Assembly: GCA_029216955.1 (NCBI GenBank)
Contig: JANAVB010016199.1
Coordinates: 9,857,960-9,921,959 of the forward strand
Length of the DNA: 64,000 nucleotides
Direction: 5' to 3'
Origin: Iris pallida
Taxonomy: Eukaryota; Streptophyta; Magnoliopsida; Asparagales; Iridaceae
The position numbers and the translations under genes were made by a program. The notes under the pieces were generated by a model, which did no database searches, had not been told where the DNA came from, and saw nothing but the letters and a program-made list of their open reading frames with translations. Positions 32,578 to 44,885 of the stretch are shown piece after piece. The number at the start of each line of letters is the position of its first letter. Position 1 is the stretch's first letter.

Positions 32578-33699
32578 TGTTTTTGTGGTGGCCCATACAG
32601 GTCAAGATAAATTGTTTGGTTACTTTACCGTACCAAGCAAGCCTGCGAATAGGATTAGAAGTCTAGGATCTCATCCACCTACTTGACCTCTTTCCTCGAT
32701 TCCTTATTCGAATTACCATTCGACTCATCAATCGCATCTTGCTTGATTCCTCCTATCATTATTCTTATCTTCCCTTCGTGCTTGCTAGAGATTGACCCTA
32801 CTAGTTAGATGTCCCAAACACCCTTAGCTTAATTCTTTTAAGTTGGGTAGAATACCCCACGACCTGACACATCCTTGACCATTAAGAGAATACAAATAGT
32901 ATTATCTAGACCGTAGAGACTAGAGAAAGTTAACCCATATAGTCAACCAAGCCTTGGTCAATAAAACCATAGAATGATCATATATGAATAAACAAGACTT
33001 AGATCCTTATGACTCTTAGACTATCCATATTGGTTCTTTATTTCAATCTTAATCTCATGTGCCTATATTTTTACTATCTAGACTAATGATGCTAATGTAG
33101 CCTAGTTTTTACAAGCTTATTCTTTTATCGAGCTTGTTCAAGACATATGTTATTTGGGTCGCTCCCACTAACATATTGTCTAATCAGAACCGGTGCATGA
33201 TGGTCTGATCAACCTAGTGCACTTTGGTTCGCTTTTGTCTATCGTTCTACGTGGATGGAACATAATTAAACTTGGCTTTTAGAATCCCATCCACGATTGC
33301 CTTGACAATTCCTTTGAAATTATTCGATCATCTTTGAATCACGTATTTGTATTCGATAACGCCTCCTTCGAATTCTATATTGCTTTTGCCTTCAACTATT
33401 TTAGAAGAACGAAGGTGTTATACTAGAACTTCCACTAACTGTCCTATCACCATTACCACCCAATGTAACTATATCTTTGTCTTGAACTACTCGACCTTCC
33501 CTTCGACCCTAAATCTACAAGCTTGACTTTCTAATCACTTGAATTTAAGAAGTGATTACAATCGTCTCTTAAATCATATCCTCAACCTAGACTACGACCA
33601 TATAAACTTCTTTAAGGAACCTTTCTATCTACCGTTGTGCCTTCTCACCCCCCTACGAATTCTTAATTTCGAGGACAAAATTTTTTAAGTTGGGTAGGA
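32578..33699 (+). other. Element C interior: leader block, no ORF, polypurine tract
   Basis: It begins TGTTTTTGTGGTGGCCCATA, the block shared with F and E, and ends with TTCGAGGACAAAATTTTTTA then AGTTGGGTAGGAT, a chromovirus-type 3' end with PPT. No reading frame of interest and no trace of gag, protease, RT or integrase between. Confidence 0.7.
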
Positions 33700-34351
33700 T
33701 GTAAAACCCCTAAATTTCTACTATTTTTTAAATTAAATTTCGTACTGATTTAAAATTTTGTATTGTACTTCGCGTAGTCGTATTGTACGTTGCGTACGAA
33801 ATTTTATTTTTCGTAATTGCTCGACGAGTGCGAATATGTGCGAGCGTACATAATTTAGAAAAAACATTTTGTTCTATTTTTTATATAGTTTCAAATAATA
33901 GATATAATAATTAGTTTTGGTATCATTTCTAAGCTTGTTATTTTTATGTCATTTCTAAAAGTCATTAATAATAAAATAATATTTTTTATACTAGAAAAGC
34001 ATAATTATGTAAAGAATATTTGTGCTTGGATATATATTTCATAAATATTTTATTAAGTTTATTTTTAAATAATAATGTATTTTCGAAATTATTATGATAG
34101 TATTTTTGAAAACATATTTTGAAAATATTGTGACAATTTAAATCTTGATTTAATTTTTGGATTTATTTAAATAGATTAAATTAATATCTATATATGGAAT
34201 TTGAATCATCTCATTTGATTTTAAACTAAAATTTTAATTTGATTTAAATTGGATTTGTATTTAGATTTGGATTTGATTTTAAATTAAGTTGTGAGTTATC
34301 AAATTGGGTTTAAATATCCTAATCCTTATCTTAATGGGAATTCCCACATCC

Positions 34352-34360
34352 TATAAATAG
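34352..34360 (+). promoter_or_regulatory. TATA box of element C LTR
   Basis: CCTATAAATAGG about 650 bp into the LTR, followed by a C/T- and A-rich leader. It is absent from the 5' LTR because of the deletion there, so the element cannot be driven by its own 5' LTR. Confidence 0.6.
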
Positions 34361-34599
34361 GTAGGTACTCCTCCATTATTTCTCCACAAGCCATAATTAT
34401 TCCACAAATATTTCTCCAACGAACGTGCGTGCATCGTGTCTGTGTTCCACCATCCATAATCTTATTCCAATGTTTACTATTACATCAATTCCTCGTGTCG
34501 GACACATCCCCGATACGACTTCGACTCCACCCGCGTTATGTAGGACACAAACCCTAGCCCTAATCCTAACCATAACCTTAATTTTGGCCTAAGCCTGTC

Positions 34600-35295
34600 A
34601 CCACCGACTGTCCCAGCCTCAACATCGACCCCGCCACCGGTACAGCCTACGAACTACCACCAACCGCTGCCTAACACTTGGCCACCTCCGTTTCAGGCCG
34701 CAGCAACCAACACCGTCGGCATCACCGTCGACTCGTCGCCGCCTCCTACCAACGGCTGACCACCTCTCGATCGGCCGTCCACTACCCCGTTTCCACCAGC
34801 ACACCGCCACCAGCCATCACCCCATCGTCACCATCACAACCACCGCCACCACGGCCATCGCCGGCCGGCGTCCCACCAACAGCCACCAAAAATTTCCTCC
34901 AAAAAGAAAACCCTAGAATTTAAACCACCGCCACCACCGTAATCACCTCCGTCCTGGCCGTCGATCGACCCACGCGCTCTTTCTCCGGCCGCCGCACGAG
35001 CGCCACCCGTCCCTTCCATCCGCCGCTCGCCGCCGCGACCCCCGCATCACCACAAGCCTCGATCTTGACCGCCTCCGCCTCCAGCCGCGCCCCTTGGCCG
35101 TCGAGCTCGGATCAGGCCTCCACTCGTGCCTCTCCCCTCTAACCCACCGTCGTGCGCCCGTCGGTGAGCTCCTCGCGATCACCAGCGTCCGTGCAGCACC
35201 GCCTTAGCCGGCGCCCAGATTCCTCCTTCTCGCCGCCCGCGTCCTCACCACTCCGCCGGAGCTTCGCCGACCTTCTCCCGAGCTCACCCCCTCCG
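34600..35295 (+). repeat. GC-rich, CCG/CCA-rich tract inside element C LTR
   Basis: About 700 bp dominated by CCACC, CGCCG and TCGCC words, in sharp contrast to flanks that are about 70-80% AT. Frames in it (34678-34923, 35152-35388) are Pro/Ser/Arg-rich and follow from composition. No splice-bounded gene fragment that I recognise. Origin (capture or expansion) unknown. Confidence 0.6.
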
Positions 35296-35393
35296 ATCAA
35301 ACCCTCTCAGCCTCTTCCAACTCTCTCTCTCCCTCTCAGTCTCTTCCAACTCTTTCTCCCCCTTCCTTCTTTTTTCGATTTTTTTTAAATAGC

Positions 35394-35427
35394 AGTAGTG
35401 TTCTCTCGAAAGAGAGAACAGCTACTC
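35394..35427 (+). repeat. Palindrome in element C LTR
   Basis: TGTTCTCTC and GAGAGAACA pair perfectly across a GAAA loop, extended by AGTAG/CTACT with one bulged G. Element E LTRs carry a palindrome of the same type with different bases. Confidence 0.55.
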
Positions 35428-37614
35428 CCCTTTTGTTTTAAATTATTTTTATTTTTCTGATTAAGTTATTTATTTGGGTTTTATATTGTTAATTTTTTTT
35501 ATGGATTCTTTTGGGAACACACAAAAACTAGAAAGCTACTTATTATAATTATTATTTATTAATTTTTTTTCTTTTTGTTAGATGAGTAATTGCTTGCAGT
35601 AAGGGATGATTATTTATATTTTAATTATTTTGTATAAAGGATATTATTAGTAAGGCTTGGATAAATGCTGTTATATTTTATTATTAGTATATATTGTACT
35701 TTAAATAATACATATATATGTAAATGTTTGAAATTATTTAGTAATACACCATTTAGTATTATTATATATTTTATTATATTTTAATGTGATTTTCCTGAAG
35801 TTATTATTGTCAAATTTTCTAAATTTTATTTGACCAAAATTAAGGGCTTAACCCTAAAACGATTTTCGATGTTTTCAAAAGTATTTACTTAAAAATATTT
35901 TGATTGGTAAAATTATAGTTTCCAAATAAATAAGTATTTTATAAAATAGTTATCTAAATTTTTGGTAAAACATAGTTTCAAGCTATTATAAGTATTTCCT
36001 AAGAGTTATTAATATTTATTTCTCTTCGAATAAATCTTTGTTCATGACTAGTCATATTCCTATCTTCTTGCCAATCTCGAACTTCCACATATCGTTCCTA
36101 GCCAAATTGACCCTTCTGGACCCAATGGAACTAACCGTGTCACCACCCGAGGTCACCTTGCATGGTTGTTGCACCGAAGTCGCAGTTCGTGCCACCTTGA
36201 TCATTGTAGTACACCAGATGTCCTACCAGGCAAGACACCTTGCCATTTGCTGTTTATTTATTTTAGCTCATATTTCATGCATTACTTATTTTTTTTATGC
36301 AAAATAAACTTTGATACATGGCATAACCTGTTAGAACTTACTGTTCATTTATATTTCCTGCTATGTATTATTTTTCTTACACATTAAACCAAGATTTAAG
36401 GGACCACCTTGTGTGTTGCATTTATTGGCCTTGACACGTTGTACCACGAAGTTGTGTGTCGCATGTAGAACACGGACGTGCATGATTGGCTGGCCACCAG
36501 TACGTATAAGCCGTGCGATAGGATTAACCGCTAATAGAGGTTGTATGCTTAGTTTTACTTAACGGTTATAGAGGTTAATATTGTGGATACAACATAGTAG
36601 GCATTGGGCGGGGAGGACAATTCCTTAGCGTATGGACTTCGATGCACTTTCCCTTTTGTAACCCGTGAGCTCCGCCGGAGACGCGGGTCAGATTATCCAT
36701 GATTACTGACGGCCACTGGCGATTCTGTGGAACGTCATGCTCTTACTGATGGGGCCTCTGGTGCCCAAGGGGGGACCATGCCGATCCTATTTAGCCAGGG
36801 CCCATGCGTAGGAAGGATTGTTCTTAACCACATTTTACTTAGAACGGTTAGGCTACCTTATCCATTAGGTACGAATACTTTTGGTTTGGGTACTTGTATC
36901 TGACCGTGGCTTGGAACAATAACTTGTCGCGAACTAGTTTGCCACATCTTGTCCTTGTTTGGTTGTAGGTGTGGTTTACTACTCCGATGAGAAGGTATTG
37001 AACCTTGTTGGGGTCCGGATGCCATATTGGATTCATAGCATGGAAAGATACGTCACCGTGAATTAGTTTACCATCTCCTGTCCTTGTTTAGTTGGGAGGA
37101 TGGTACGCTCGTTCAATAGGTGTGTATTGGACCATGTTATAATTCAATTGACTTATTTATTTGAGCAGTATTTATTCAGTTTATATGGCATAATATTATG
37201 TGTCTTGTTACATCCCTCTGAGGACCTGGTTATCTCTCCAGGTGTGTGCTCTTGTCTTTCGCAGGTGTTCTAGCTCTAGCCGTGATCATCGCTATTTCTT
37301 CGAGGATGATTGCACTTGGATCGTCTTCGCTTCGCTCGCCAAAAATCATTCTTTTGTATATCTTGTATTTCTTTTATTTTGTTGGTAGTGGATTTGTCTC
37401 CGTCCAACATATTGTATCAAGACAATTCGTTATCATTATATGATATCTTTTATTCATTTATTTTTGTGGATGAGATTAGTTATGGTTCTACTGTATTTTA
37501 CAGCTTATGTATTCATACGAGAATTCTATATATTGGAGTGTACTTCGTATGAATACAGCTGGCATGTCTACGTTCCTAGTCCTACGTATTTTGGGACTGG
37601 GGCGTTACACAGGT

Positions 37615-39107
37615 AGAGCGATGTCTTCCAGTATCGGGTTCGAGATCAAACTCTTGAGGCATGAAGGGTTGAGGACCTTCTTTTCGGCCAAAGATGATCG
37701 TGTGATCCCCTTCTCTTCTGCCTGGGATTAGGAAGTAGGCATCTTTAATGTGAGCAAGTCGATTTGCGGTATGGACGGTTGTCACCTGTGTGTACAGGTT
37801 AGTGTCCCAACCGTGTCCCATAGTATACATCAGATTGAGTTTATTACACTCAGGATAGTTCAATGGCAGCCTCTTATTGATGAAATAAGGAATTTTATCC
37901 ACTGGGATTAAATCATCAGGAGAGGGACTATCTACCTTTACAACCAGATACTTGTGAGTTATGTATCTTCTTCAGCTACCCCCTACGTGACCAGAGGTTG
38001 GGACACTGTCTTTGGCAACTTGACCACCACGGGTTCTTTTTGTGGTATTGGCTTGCCGGAGGGTCTCGGATCTACACTTGATTGTCGGCTCATTTTGGGT
38101 AGACGAATAACCATCGGCTCGGCAGAGGACTTCGTGTCTTCCGATTGCTTTTGACTGGATCTTGGCAATCGGATCACCATCGGCTCCCCAGAGGGCCTCA
38201 CATCTTTCGATCGCCTTGGATTGGATTTCGTCAATCAAATCACCATCGGCCCTATGACAGGTTTTGGCTCCTGGCTGGACCTTGGGAGTCGGATGACCAT
38301 CGGTTCCGACTGCGCAGCTGGGACGAGAGAACCGGGCACCTCTTTATGCAAAGTTGCGACAAGGGGTGCGGCTTTGCCCGGTTTATGGGCCTGGAGATGA
38401 ATTCTCAAGGGTTTTCCTGGCCCTGTGATGACCTCTAGCTCGTCAATTATGTGCTTTTTGGATTCTTCATATAGACAGTCCTCCGAAGAGTAATAAAACT
38501 CAACCCCTTTGAAGGGATCGATGTCAGCGAATTCAGTCTTCACGAAGACATGCTTAATGACATACTTCAAGCACTGGTGGAGTATGGATGGCACGATCAA
38601 GTAGTCATGTATCCACGGATACCCCAAGAGGATATTGGAGGACGTATCTACATCTATGACGTAGCAGGTAACCTCTATCCTCAGATCGCCGATCTGACAT
38701 TTCAATCGGATCTTTCCTAAGGGGTAGCTCGTTCCTGAGTTGAAACCGCTAATGGCAGTATTGGTTGCCGCTAACCGGTGCATAGAGATGCCGAAGATTT
38801 GAAGTAAGCATTTTGGGATGATGCTTATCGACGAGCCAGGATCGATGTGCATCTGATCCACCTTGATGTCGCCTGTGTATCCAGTGTAGTACAAGGGGCG
38901 ATCATGCAAGTTGGTCTTGATCAACATGTCCTGTGAAGTGAATATGATGTTGGGCATTGCATCCGCATAGTTGCTACCCTGGAGATCTGCCGACGAGTCT
39001 TCCCTTGTAGGCTTGACCTGGGCTAAGTAAGTATCAGCATTCTGGAGCACTTCGCTCAATGCGATACGAAGATCCTTGGAGAGCCTTAGGAGCTCGTATA
39101 ATGACAA
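37615..39107 (-). pseudogene. pol: Element A protease region and PR-RT linker
   Basis: On minus, the aspartic protease motif MHIDPGSSISIIPKCLLQIF lies at about 38850-38790, followed by INGTSYPLG-like and CYVIDVDTSSNILLGYPWIHDYLIVPSILH (about 38690-38590), the conserved C-terminal part of retropepsins of this clade. Then comes the linker (IPYFINKRLPLNYPECNKLNLMY, HTIIFGRKEGPQPFMP) that continues across element C into 30717. The stretch 37972-38238 has an internally repeated PMVIRLP-type segment (about three copies), probably a local expansion. One frameshift lies near 38235. Role: processing of the polyprotein; not functional here. Confidence 0.78.
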
Positions 39108-39133
39108 CTTTGTCGGCGTATTAGCTAGTTGTG

Positions 39134-41086
39134 CTAATATGTCAAAGTTGTAAGGTCTTTCCAGTCCTTGAGGTGCATCTTTACGGAGCGGCCTGTTGAA
39201 GCGGGTTTCCTCGGCTTGGTCCTGTCTGCCGATAGAGGCTGAGATGGCCCTGAAACATCAGTAGCAGACATCGTTGCCGGCTGAGGGTCCTCAAATGAAC
39301 TACCCAGAGTGGGCTGGACTTGTGCCCCGGACCGGGTGATAACGGCTGTTGCCTCCTCAGCTTCGATTGAAATGGTATGGCAGGATCTGGCCTTCCTGTC
39401 CTTCTTCTTGTTGGCTGGAGATGATGCTGCCTGAGTAACTTCGGGTACTAATTCTGGGTGCACCCACATGATCTCTTCTTGTGACGTGGTGAGAGGTACC
39501 AAGCCTGTTATCTGGTCCCGGACAGGAGGAAGATAAGTAACCTCCATCGTTGCCCGGGGGATATGTATTACCCTGTCTTGAGTACTTGTTGGAGGGAAGT
39601 TACCGAACTGAATTGACACCAAGTTCGCCGCCACGGTAACCTCTTCAAAGTCTAGCGACAGAGCTTTGGAGTCAATAAGACTCTGGATATACCGCTTTAA
39701 TTGAAAGCAGTCATGAGTGGCATGATGAACATAACGATAAAAATGGCAGTATTTTGGGTCCTCCATCTCTGACGCTCGAGGCTCGCGCCTTGGTGGAGGG
39801 AATTAGATCTTGTCCCCTTGAAAGAGCATGTCGAAGATGGGCTTGACATGACTATCTTTGAATGAGTAATTCATCTTGGGCCACTAAGCTTCTGCCTGCT
39901 TTTGTTCAGGCTTTTTGGTCGTGTCGGCAACCATAGCCTATTTGCCTTTATTGTCCCGGTTATTGAAGGTGCCGTCAGTGTTGTTGTTATTGGAGGTGGT
40001 ACCAGGACGTTTGCTTTTGACCTCTCCATCCGGGATGTGTAATCCCAACTGGCGAGCCTTCTTTAACTTCTCCTCCGTATTGGTGGCACTTATGATTAAG
40101 GTCGTCCAATCCCTGAACTGATCTTCACCCATCCAGAGGCTGATTGCGGGGAGCAACTTCTTCTGGCAAATTTCAATCAAGGAGATTTCGGGATTGCCTT
40201 GGGGCAATCTCATTGCGGTTTAGAGGAACCGCTCGATATAGTTCCTTATTATCTTCCTCTCCCTCTGAACAACGTCCATGAGGGATGACATTGTCACATC
40301 ATGACCCACTTCATAGAATCTTTCTAGGAACATGTGCTTGAAGTCGTCAAAAGAATGGATGCAGTTGTCCGGAAGGTTGCGGTACCAGTCGAACGTGATT
40401 TCCTCCAATGCTTCGATGAATAATCGTGTGAGGATGGCGTCACTATGCGACAAGTGGTCGGTTGTGACCTCAAAATAAGTTATGTACCGACTAGCAAAGG
40501 TCTTCCCGTCATACAAATCAATATGAAACGGTTTGTACCATGGCGAAAAAGGAACACCTCTCCACGCAACGGGATACGGCTGCCGTATTCTGAGGTCCCG
40601 GAAGGAGTCTCGGGCATTGAACATTGCTCGAAGCTCCTGGACTTCTTTCCTTGTCTTCCTTGCTTCATCTGCAGCTAAAGGAGCGGAGGCTCCTAGACGA
40701 TTGTCACCTAAAGGAGGAGCGGTTGTGTTGGAGTCCGCATTGACTGCGGGTCCCAAGCTTGTTTGTCCAGGCGTCCTTGCTGGTTGAGTCGGCAAGGATG
40801 CTTTAATTTTGCCTATTGACTTAACCAAGGACAGGAGCATGGCTTTAAGTACTTCTAGATATTGTCGGTCAGTAGGTGCTTCATGATCCTCGTCGGCCAT
40901 AAAGATTGTCCACTGGGTAGAGGTAGAAGGGATCGTAGTAGAGGTGCTCTCTGTGTCGTACCCTCGTACCGAGAAATCATTGGAGATTGTCAGAATGTCT
41001 TCCTCCTCGAACTCGAAAGGGGTACTACCCCCTGTGAAGGAAGCCGCATCGTCTTGGCGAAGGCGGTCATCCTCAGGGATGTCCAC
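39134..41086 (-). pseudogene. gag: Element A gag and gag-protease linker
   Basis: On minus, from 41086: acidic N-terminus (MDIPEDDRLRQDD), then the Retrotrans_gag region RIRQPYPVAWRGVPFSPWYK, DLYDGKTFASRYITYFEV, LFIEALEEITFDWYRNLPDN, MFLERFYEVGHDVTMSSLMD and NYIERFL, a TAG/TAA break at 40217, RLPQGNPEISLIEICQKK, and after further stops (39780-39935) the Cys/His motif CHFYRYVHHATHDC (about 39740). The EIMWVHPELVPEVTQAASSP linker is shared with B. All three frames 39766, 40213 and 41086 are in the same phase, so the breaks are stops rather than frameshifts. Confidence 0.82.
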
Positions 41087-41634
41087 GTCTGTTACATAAT
41101 TTCAGTGGATCGCTACCCCCTGTGTATGCTCTTGAAACACCGGGTTGTCGTATACTTTGAGGGGACTGCTACCCCCGGCCTCATCTACCCCGAAGGAGGT
41201 CAAGGATGCACCCCCAGTATTGGAAGCTTCTTTCTGGATCGAGTGCCTAGGTAGACACCCCCTGTGGTTGTCGGTGGCAATCCTCTAGATGAGAGTTTCC
41301 TTACAATGCTGGCGGAGATTGTCGGGCTGGAAAAGCCTGCCTACTTTCCTTCCTTGTCAGGAAGAACCTTCCAGGTCGAATTACAAGAGGTGAAAGGAAA
41401 TTCCTTGTCTCCCGGAATTTGCACCTGTTTCTCAAGTTGTTGTTAGAAAGGTGCTGGCTGCTGCAGTCATTAGAAAATGGACTGCCGATCTTTAGGTGCT
41501 GTCGACTTATCGCAGCAGCAGTTGATGATGACTTGGGTGCAATGACGTCCCGAGAGGGGCTCATCACATGCCAAGGTTGCTTATTTCTCCTTACGTTTGA
41601 GAGTAATAACATCTCGCAAGTTGATAGCGGATTG
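41087..41634 (-). other. Element A 5' leader, cut by element E
   Basis: Upstream of gag on minus. No LTR or PBS of A is reached before element E starts at 41635. It contains several GCTACCCCC words at intervals (41110, 41170, 41215 region) but no frame I would call a gene. Confidence 0.5.
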
Positions 41635-44600
41635 TGTAATGCCCCAGTCCAAAATACATAGGACTAGGCATACGAAACTTGCCAACTGCATGCATACGAA
41701 GAATACTCCAATATGTGGAATCCTCGTACGCATACATAAGCTGTAAATCACAGGTCAATCATAAATAACTATATCTCATCCACAAAATCATAAGAGAAAA
41801 TGATAGTCCAAATAGTATCAAATAAATGAGTCAAAAGTTAGATAGCAGGGTGGAAACAAATCCACTGCCAAATAGCTATGAATATAATCTAAGATACTGG
41901 AGTCCAACCTCCAAAAATAAATGAAAGATACAAGTAAGGAAAGAATCAGGCATCGTCAGAGGGCAAGATATCCTCGGTAGGAAACGAAGGAGCTAAACTG
42001 AGTCCGTACTCCTGGGGCAATCCTGACCATCTACACCTGGAGAGATCACCAGGTCCTCAGCGGAACATAACAAGATACAAAAAACATGCCATATAAACTG
42101 AAAATAAACTGCTCACAACAATCCGAATCATAACATGGTTCAGTACTTTATCATCGAAGCAGTGAACCATACCTACAACCAAACAAGGACAAGGTATGGC
42201 ACACTAGTTCGTGACAAAATACTGTTCCAAGCCATGAACGGTATAGTAAACAACCATATGGAAAAGCACATACACCTACGGATAAAGGTCATCTAACCAT
42301 TCTATGTGGAATACATTTTAAGAATAGTTCATGGTCGCATGACTACCGGGCCAAGTCAGAAAAATACCAATACAATATAGTACCTCGGTAGCGAGTCACA
42401 ACACCATATACTATTCCTCAGTATCGAGCGAGTCTATAGCATATAGTCTACCTATCGTTCCTCAGTAGTGAGCGAGTCTACGATAGATAGGGTGGTAGTC
42501 AACTTCCAATCATGTTCTCCCCGCCCAATGCCGACACATAACTGTTAAGTCTTCTAGCATGCAACTCTATTAGCAGTTATTTCCTAACGCACGTCCTCAC
42601 GTATCGGTGGCCAACAAACTATGCAAGTACGAGACCAATATGAGACTCGTGATTTATGTAACACATGTGTCAAGGCCATTGAATGCATCACAACATAGGG
42701 TAGTCTTTTTAACTTTAAGTCGATGCATAATAATAAAGTAATAGGAATAAAACTAAATAGTAAATTGCATAATATATATCAAGACAGAAAATGACAATAA
42801 GTAAGAAAAGAAAACAAAATCAGCATGCTAAATGGCAGTAAATAATCAAAATATATTGGCATGGTATCTTGCCTGAGGGTGGTACGAGATGTAGCAAAAT
42901 CCAACAGTCAGAATCGTCACCACGAAAGTCAAAATCCACAAGGAGCTCCAGATGCTAAAATAAACATCACGAACGAGTTTTGTATAAAAGATATATCTAG
43001 GAAATGCCTGTCCAAAAGTCCAATTCTGGAACAGGGGCAAAATTATAATTTTGGGTCAAAACGATGTCCGCCGTTGGACCCATTTTGCACCGAAACACGC
43101 GTCAAAATCTACGGTCTGTAAAGTCGTCAAACTACATGTCTACGGGTCCGGTTTGAGGAGACGAACTCAACAGTATGTCCAATTTTGGATTTCGATGAGT
43201 CGCGCACAAATTCGCCCGTTAAAGCGGGTCGCGGGCCTGCCAAACAAGCATTCCATTCGACCTTCTCAGAATCGGACCAAACTTGGCATACAGGACCAAA
43301 AAATGAAACGGTCCTGTTGGTATAAGTTTCGTCTCGATACGACGAACGTACACGAAGTTATGGCCAAGTTTGCAAAAGGTCAATACGGGGGTATCTCGAC
43401 GGATACGTACTGATTTCGTCGCGCACACGCAACGAAATTGAGTTCTGTCAGTTCCCACACGTCGACAACATCTATACGCGCCTTTCGATGCATATAGTGC
43501 GTGAACACGTCGTCCGGTTTGTCGGGGCGCACGCCGTATCGGGGAGATTTCTAAAAAAATTAGTTTTAAAAGAAGTTTTTCTCGGATCTTTGAAGTCAAA
43601 TAACTTAGCTTCTACTTAATTGAATTAGGATCTGTAAAGTGGGTTTTAATCGTGTATATGTTGACTCAAACTGTGTTCAATTATATTTTTAAATTTTGTA
43701 ATGTCCTGATCAAGATCTGGCTTCCAAAACAGAGTAACAACTCTGAAAACTGTTTTTGTTTGACAACTCTTTTCGGTCGATTTTTGATTCGTTTTCTGTC
43801 GAGTCGATTACAGAGCTATACAATCCATCTGATGGATAATCTAGAGGGTTAGGTAGGCTATTGAAAGGAACTGATGGATCGATAATTGATCGAGTAGGTA
43901 AGTAGAAATTCAATAAAGAACAATGGTACCTCGCTATCGGTTAATTGAACATGGGCTCTGTTCTTCTCGATTTGTGTTGGTCTTCCCAGCTGTGCGGTGG
44001 CCGGAGATGACTTTCAGTCGGTTGGAGTGAGGCGTAGGGAGGTCAGGGTTGGTAAGGCATCACGAACATAGTAGATATCTAGAGGAATTTGGAGAACTTT
44101 CGCTTCCTCCCCGCTCGTATCCGCCTGTTATAGGCTGTTTTAACATTCGATTATCAAATAAATTTCAAATTTGATTTATACTAGATTCGATGGGATCAGT
44201 AGAGAATTTTAATTGGGATAGATTAGACTAAATTTTTGGAAGATTTGGTTAAGATTTTAGTTCAATCAAATCTTCACGCGTGACTTGTGGTTCGCGGAAA
44301 GGAAGATGTAGGGGATGGTGAGTACGGGTTTTAAATAGTACTGTTCCCTTTGGGGAACAGTACACTGTGTTGTTTTTTTTTCTTTTTCTTTCTCTTTACA
44401 AAAAAAACTTTATAAATAAAAACAAAAAGATATCTATATATATATTTTTTAATCTAAAATTCTAGTCTAGCCACACAATTTATGATAGTTCACTCATACA
44501 TATTTAGAATTTCCTAAAATAATTTATTTACTCTATATATATAAAAAAAAACTCACTTAATATTGAAACCCTAATATCATTAAACAAAATATAATTTCCA

Positions 44601-44885
44601 ATTATTTCTAAAATAAGTAAATAATACCAAAAAGAAATTATAACAAGTATAAAATATTTCTTAAAATAATTGAATCTTACGACAAGTAAATTTAGAGGGG
44701 CAAGACGCTAGTCGGGGCACATGATGCCACTCGTCGTACCACATTGTCTAGTCAATGAGCGTAACAAAATATAATATGCCTAAGACTTTATTTATAAATA
44801 TATATCAAATAATTCCAAAAATATTTTCAAGCAATATAGAATAATAATAAAATCTTTAAAAAAAGGAAAAAAATGGGGGTTTACA
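41635..44885 (-). repeat. Element E 3' LTR (3251 bp)
   Basis: Direct repeat of 48213-51553. It contains the ACCTGG/CCAGGT hairpin (42035-42054), three copies of CCTCAGTA(T/G)(C/T)GAGCGAGTCTA (42415-42485), and the palindrome GTACTGTTCCC/GGGAACAGTAC (44338-44363). The ORFs in it occur in both LTRs and have no recognisable product. Confidence 0.9.
44338..44363. repeat. Perfect 11-bp palindrome in element E left LTR
   Basis: GTACTGTTCCC (44338-44348), loop TTTG, GGGAACAGTAC (44353-44363). Repeated in the right LTR at 50917-50942. On the element's sense strand it lies about 0.5 kb into the LTR, immediately before an AT-rich CTATTTAAAAC. Confidence 0.7.

Larger units (their letters stand above)
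30723..37609 (+). mobile_element. Element C: non-coding large retrotransposon derivative (LARD)
   Basis: Unequal LTRs (30723-32577 and 33700-37609) flank 1122 bp without any gag or pol. The 5-bp duplication CAGGT (30718-30722 and 37610-37614) is perfect, and removing the element rejoins the frame of element A. The PPT at 33681-33699 and the leader block after the left LTR put it on the plus strand. Its LTRs are related to those of element E (shared central region in opposite orientation). The first base pair of the left LTR is TT instead of TG. Sampled LTR identity about 95%. Non-autonomous, and its 5' LTR has lost the TATA region. Confidence 0.88.
33700..37609 (+). repeat. Element C 3' LTR (3910 bp)
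   Basis: Starts TGTAAAACCCCTAAATTTC and ends GGGGCGTTACA. Three compositional zones: AT-rich 33700-34350, very GC-rich 34600-35290, AT-rich 35390-36030, then the part shared with the left LTR. It holds the TATA, GC-rich tract and palindrome listed separately. The ORFs here are low-complexity and not genes. Confidence 0.9.
13730..41634 (-). mobile_element. Element A: Tat-type Ty3/gypsy element, interrupted by B and C
   Basis: The pieces 13730-17563, 29374-30722 and 37615-41634 join at two perfect target duplications (CTCCT, CAGGT) to give one element: antisense coiled-coil ORF end, spacer, then on minus integrase, archaeal-type RNase H, RNase H, RT, protease region, gag and leader. The two RNase H domains and the antisense ORF identify the Tat clade. 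No LTR of A is in the window: its left end is beyond the copia insertion, its right end beyond element E. Protein identity to D in the integrase C-terminus is about 85% by eye, so A and D belong to one family and B to a relative. Confidence 0.85.

Noticed and set aside
34678..35388. Proline/serine/arginine-rich ORFs in element C
   Set aside because: They follow from the CCG/CCA-rich composition, occur on both strands, and lie inside an LTR.
43051..43413. 120-codon ORF in element E LTR (and 49630-50184)
   Set aside because: Both copies are in paired LTRs and differ by frameshifts between them; no protein-level conservation apparent.
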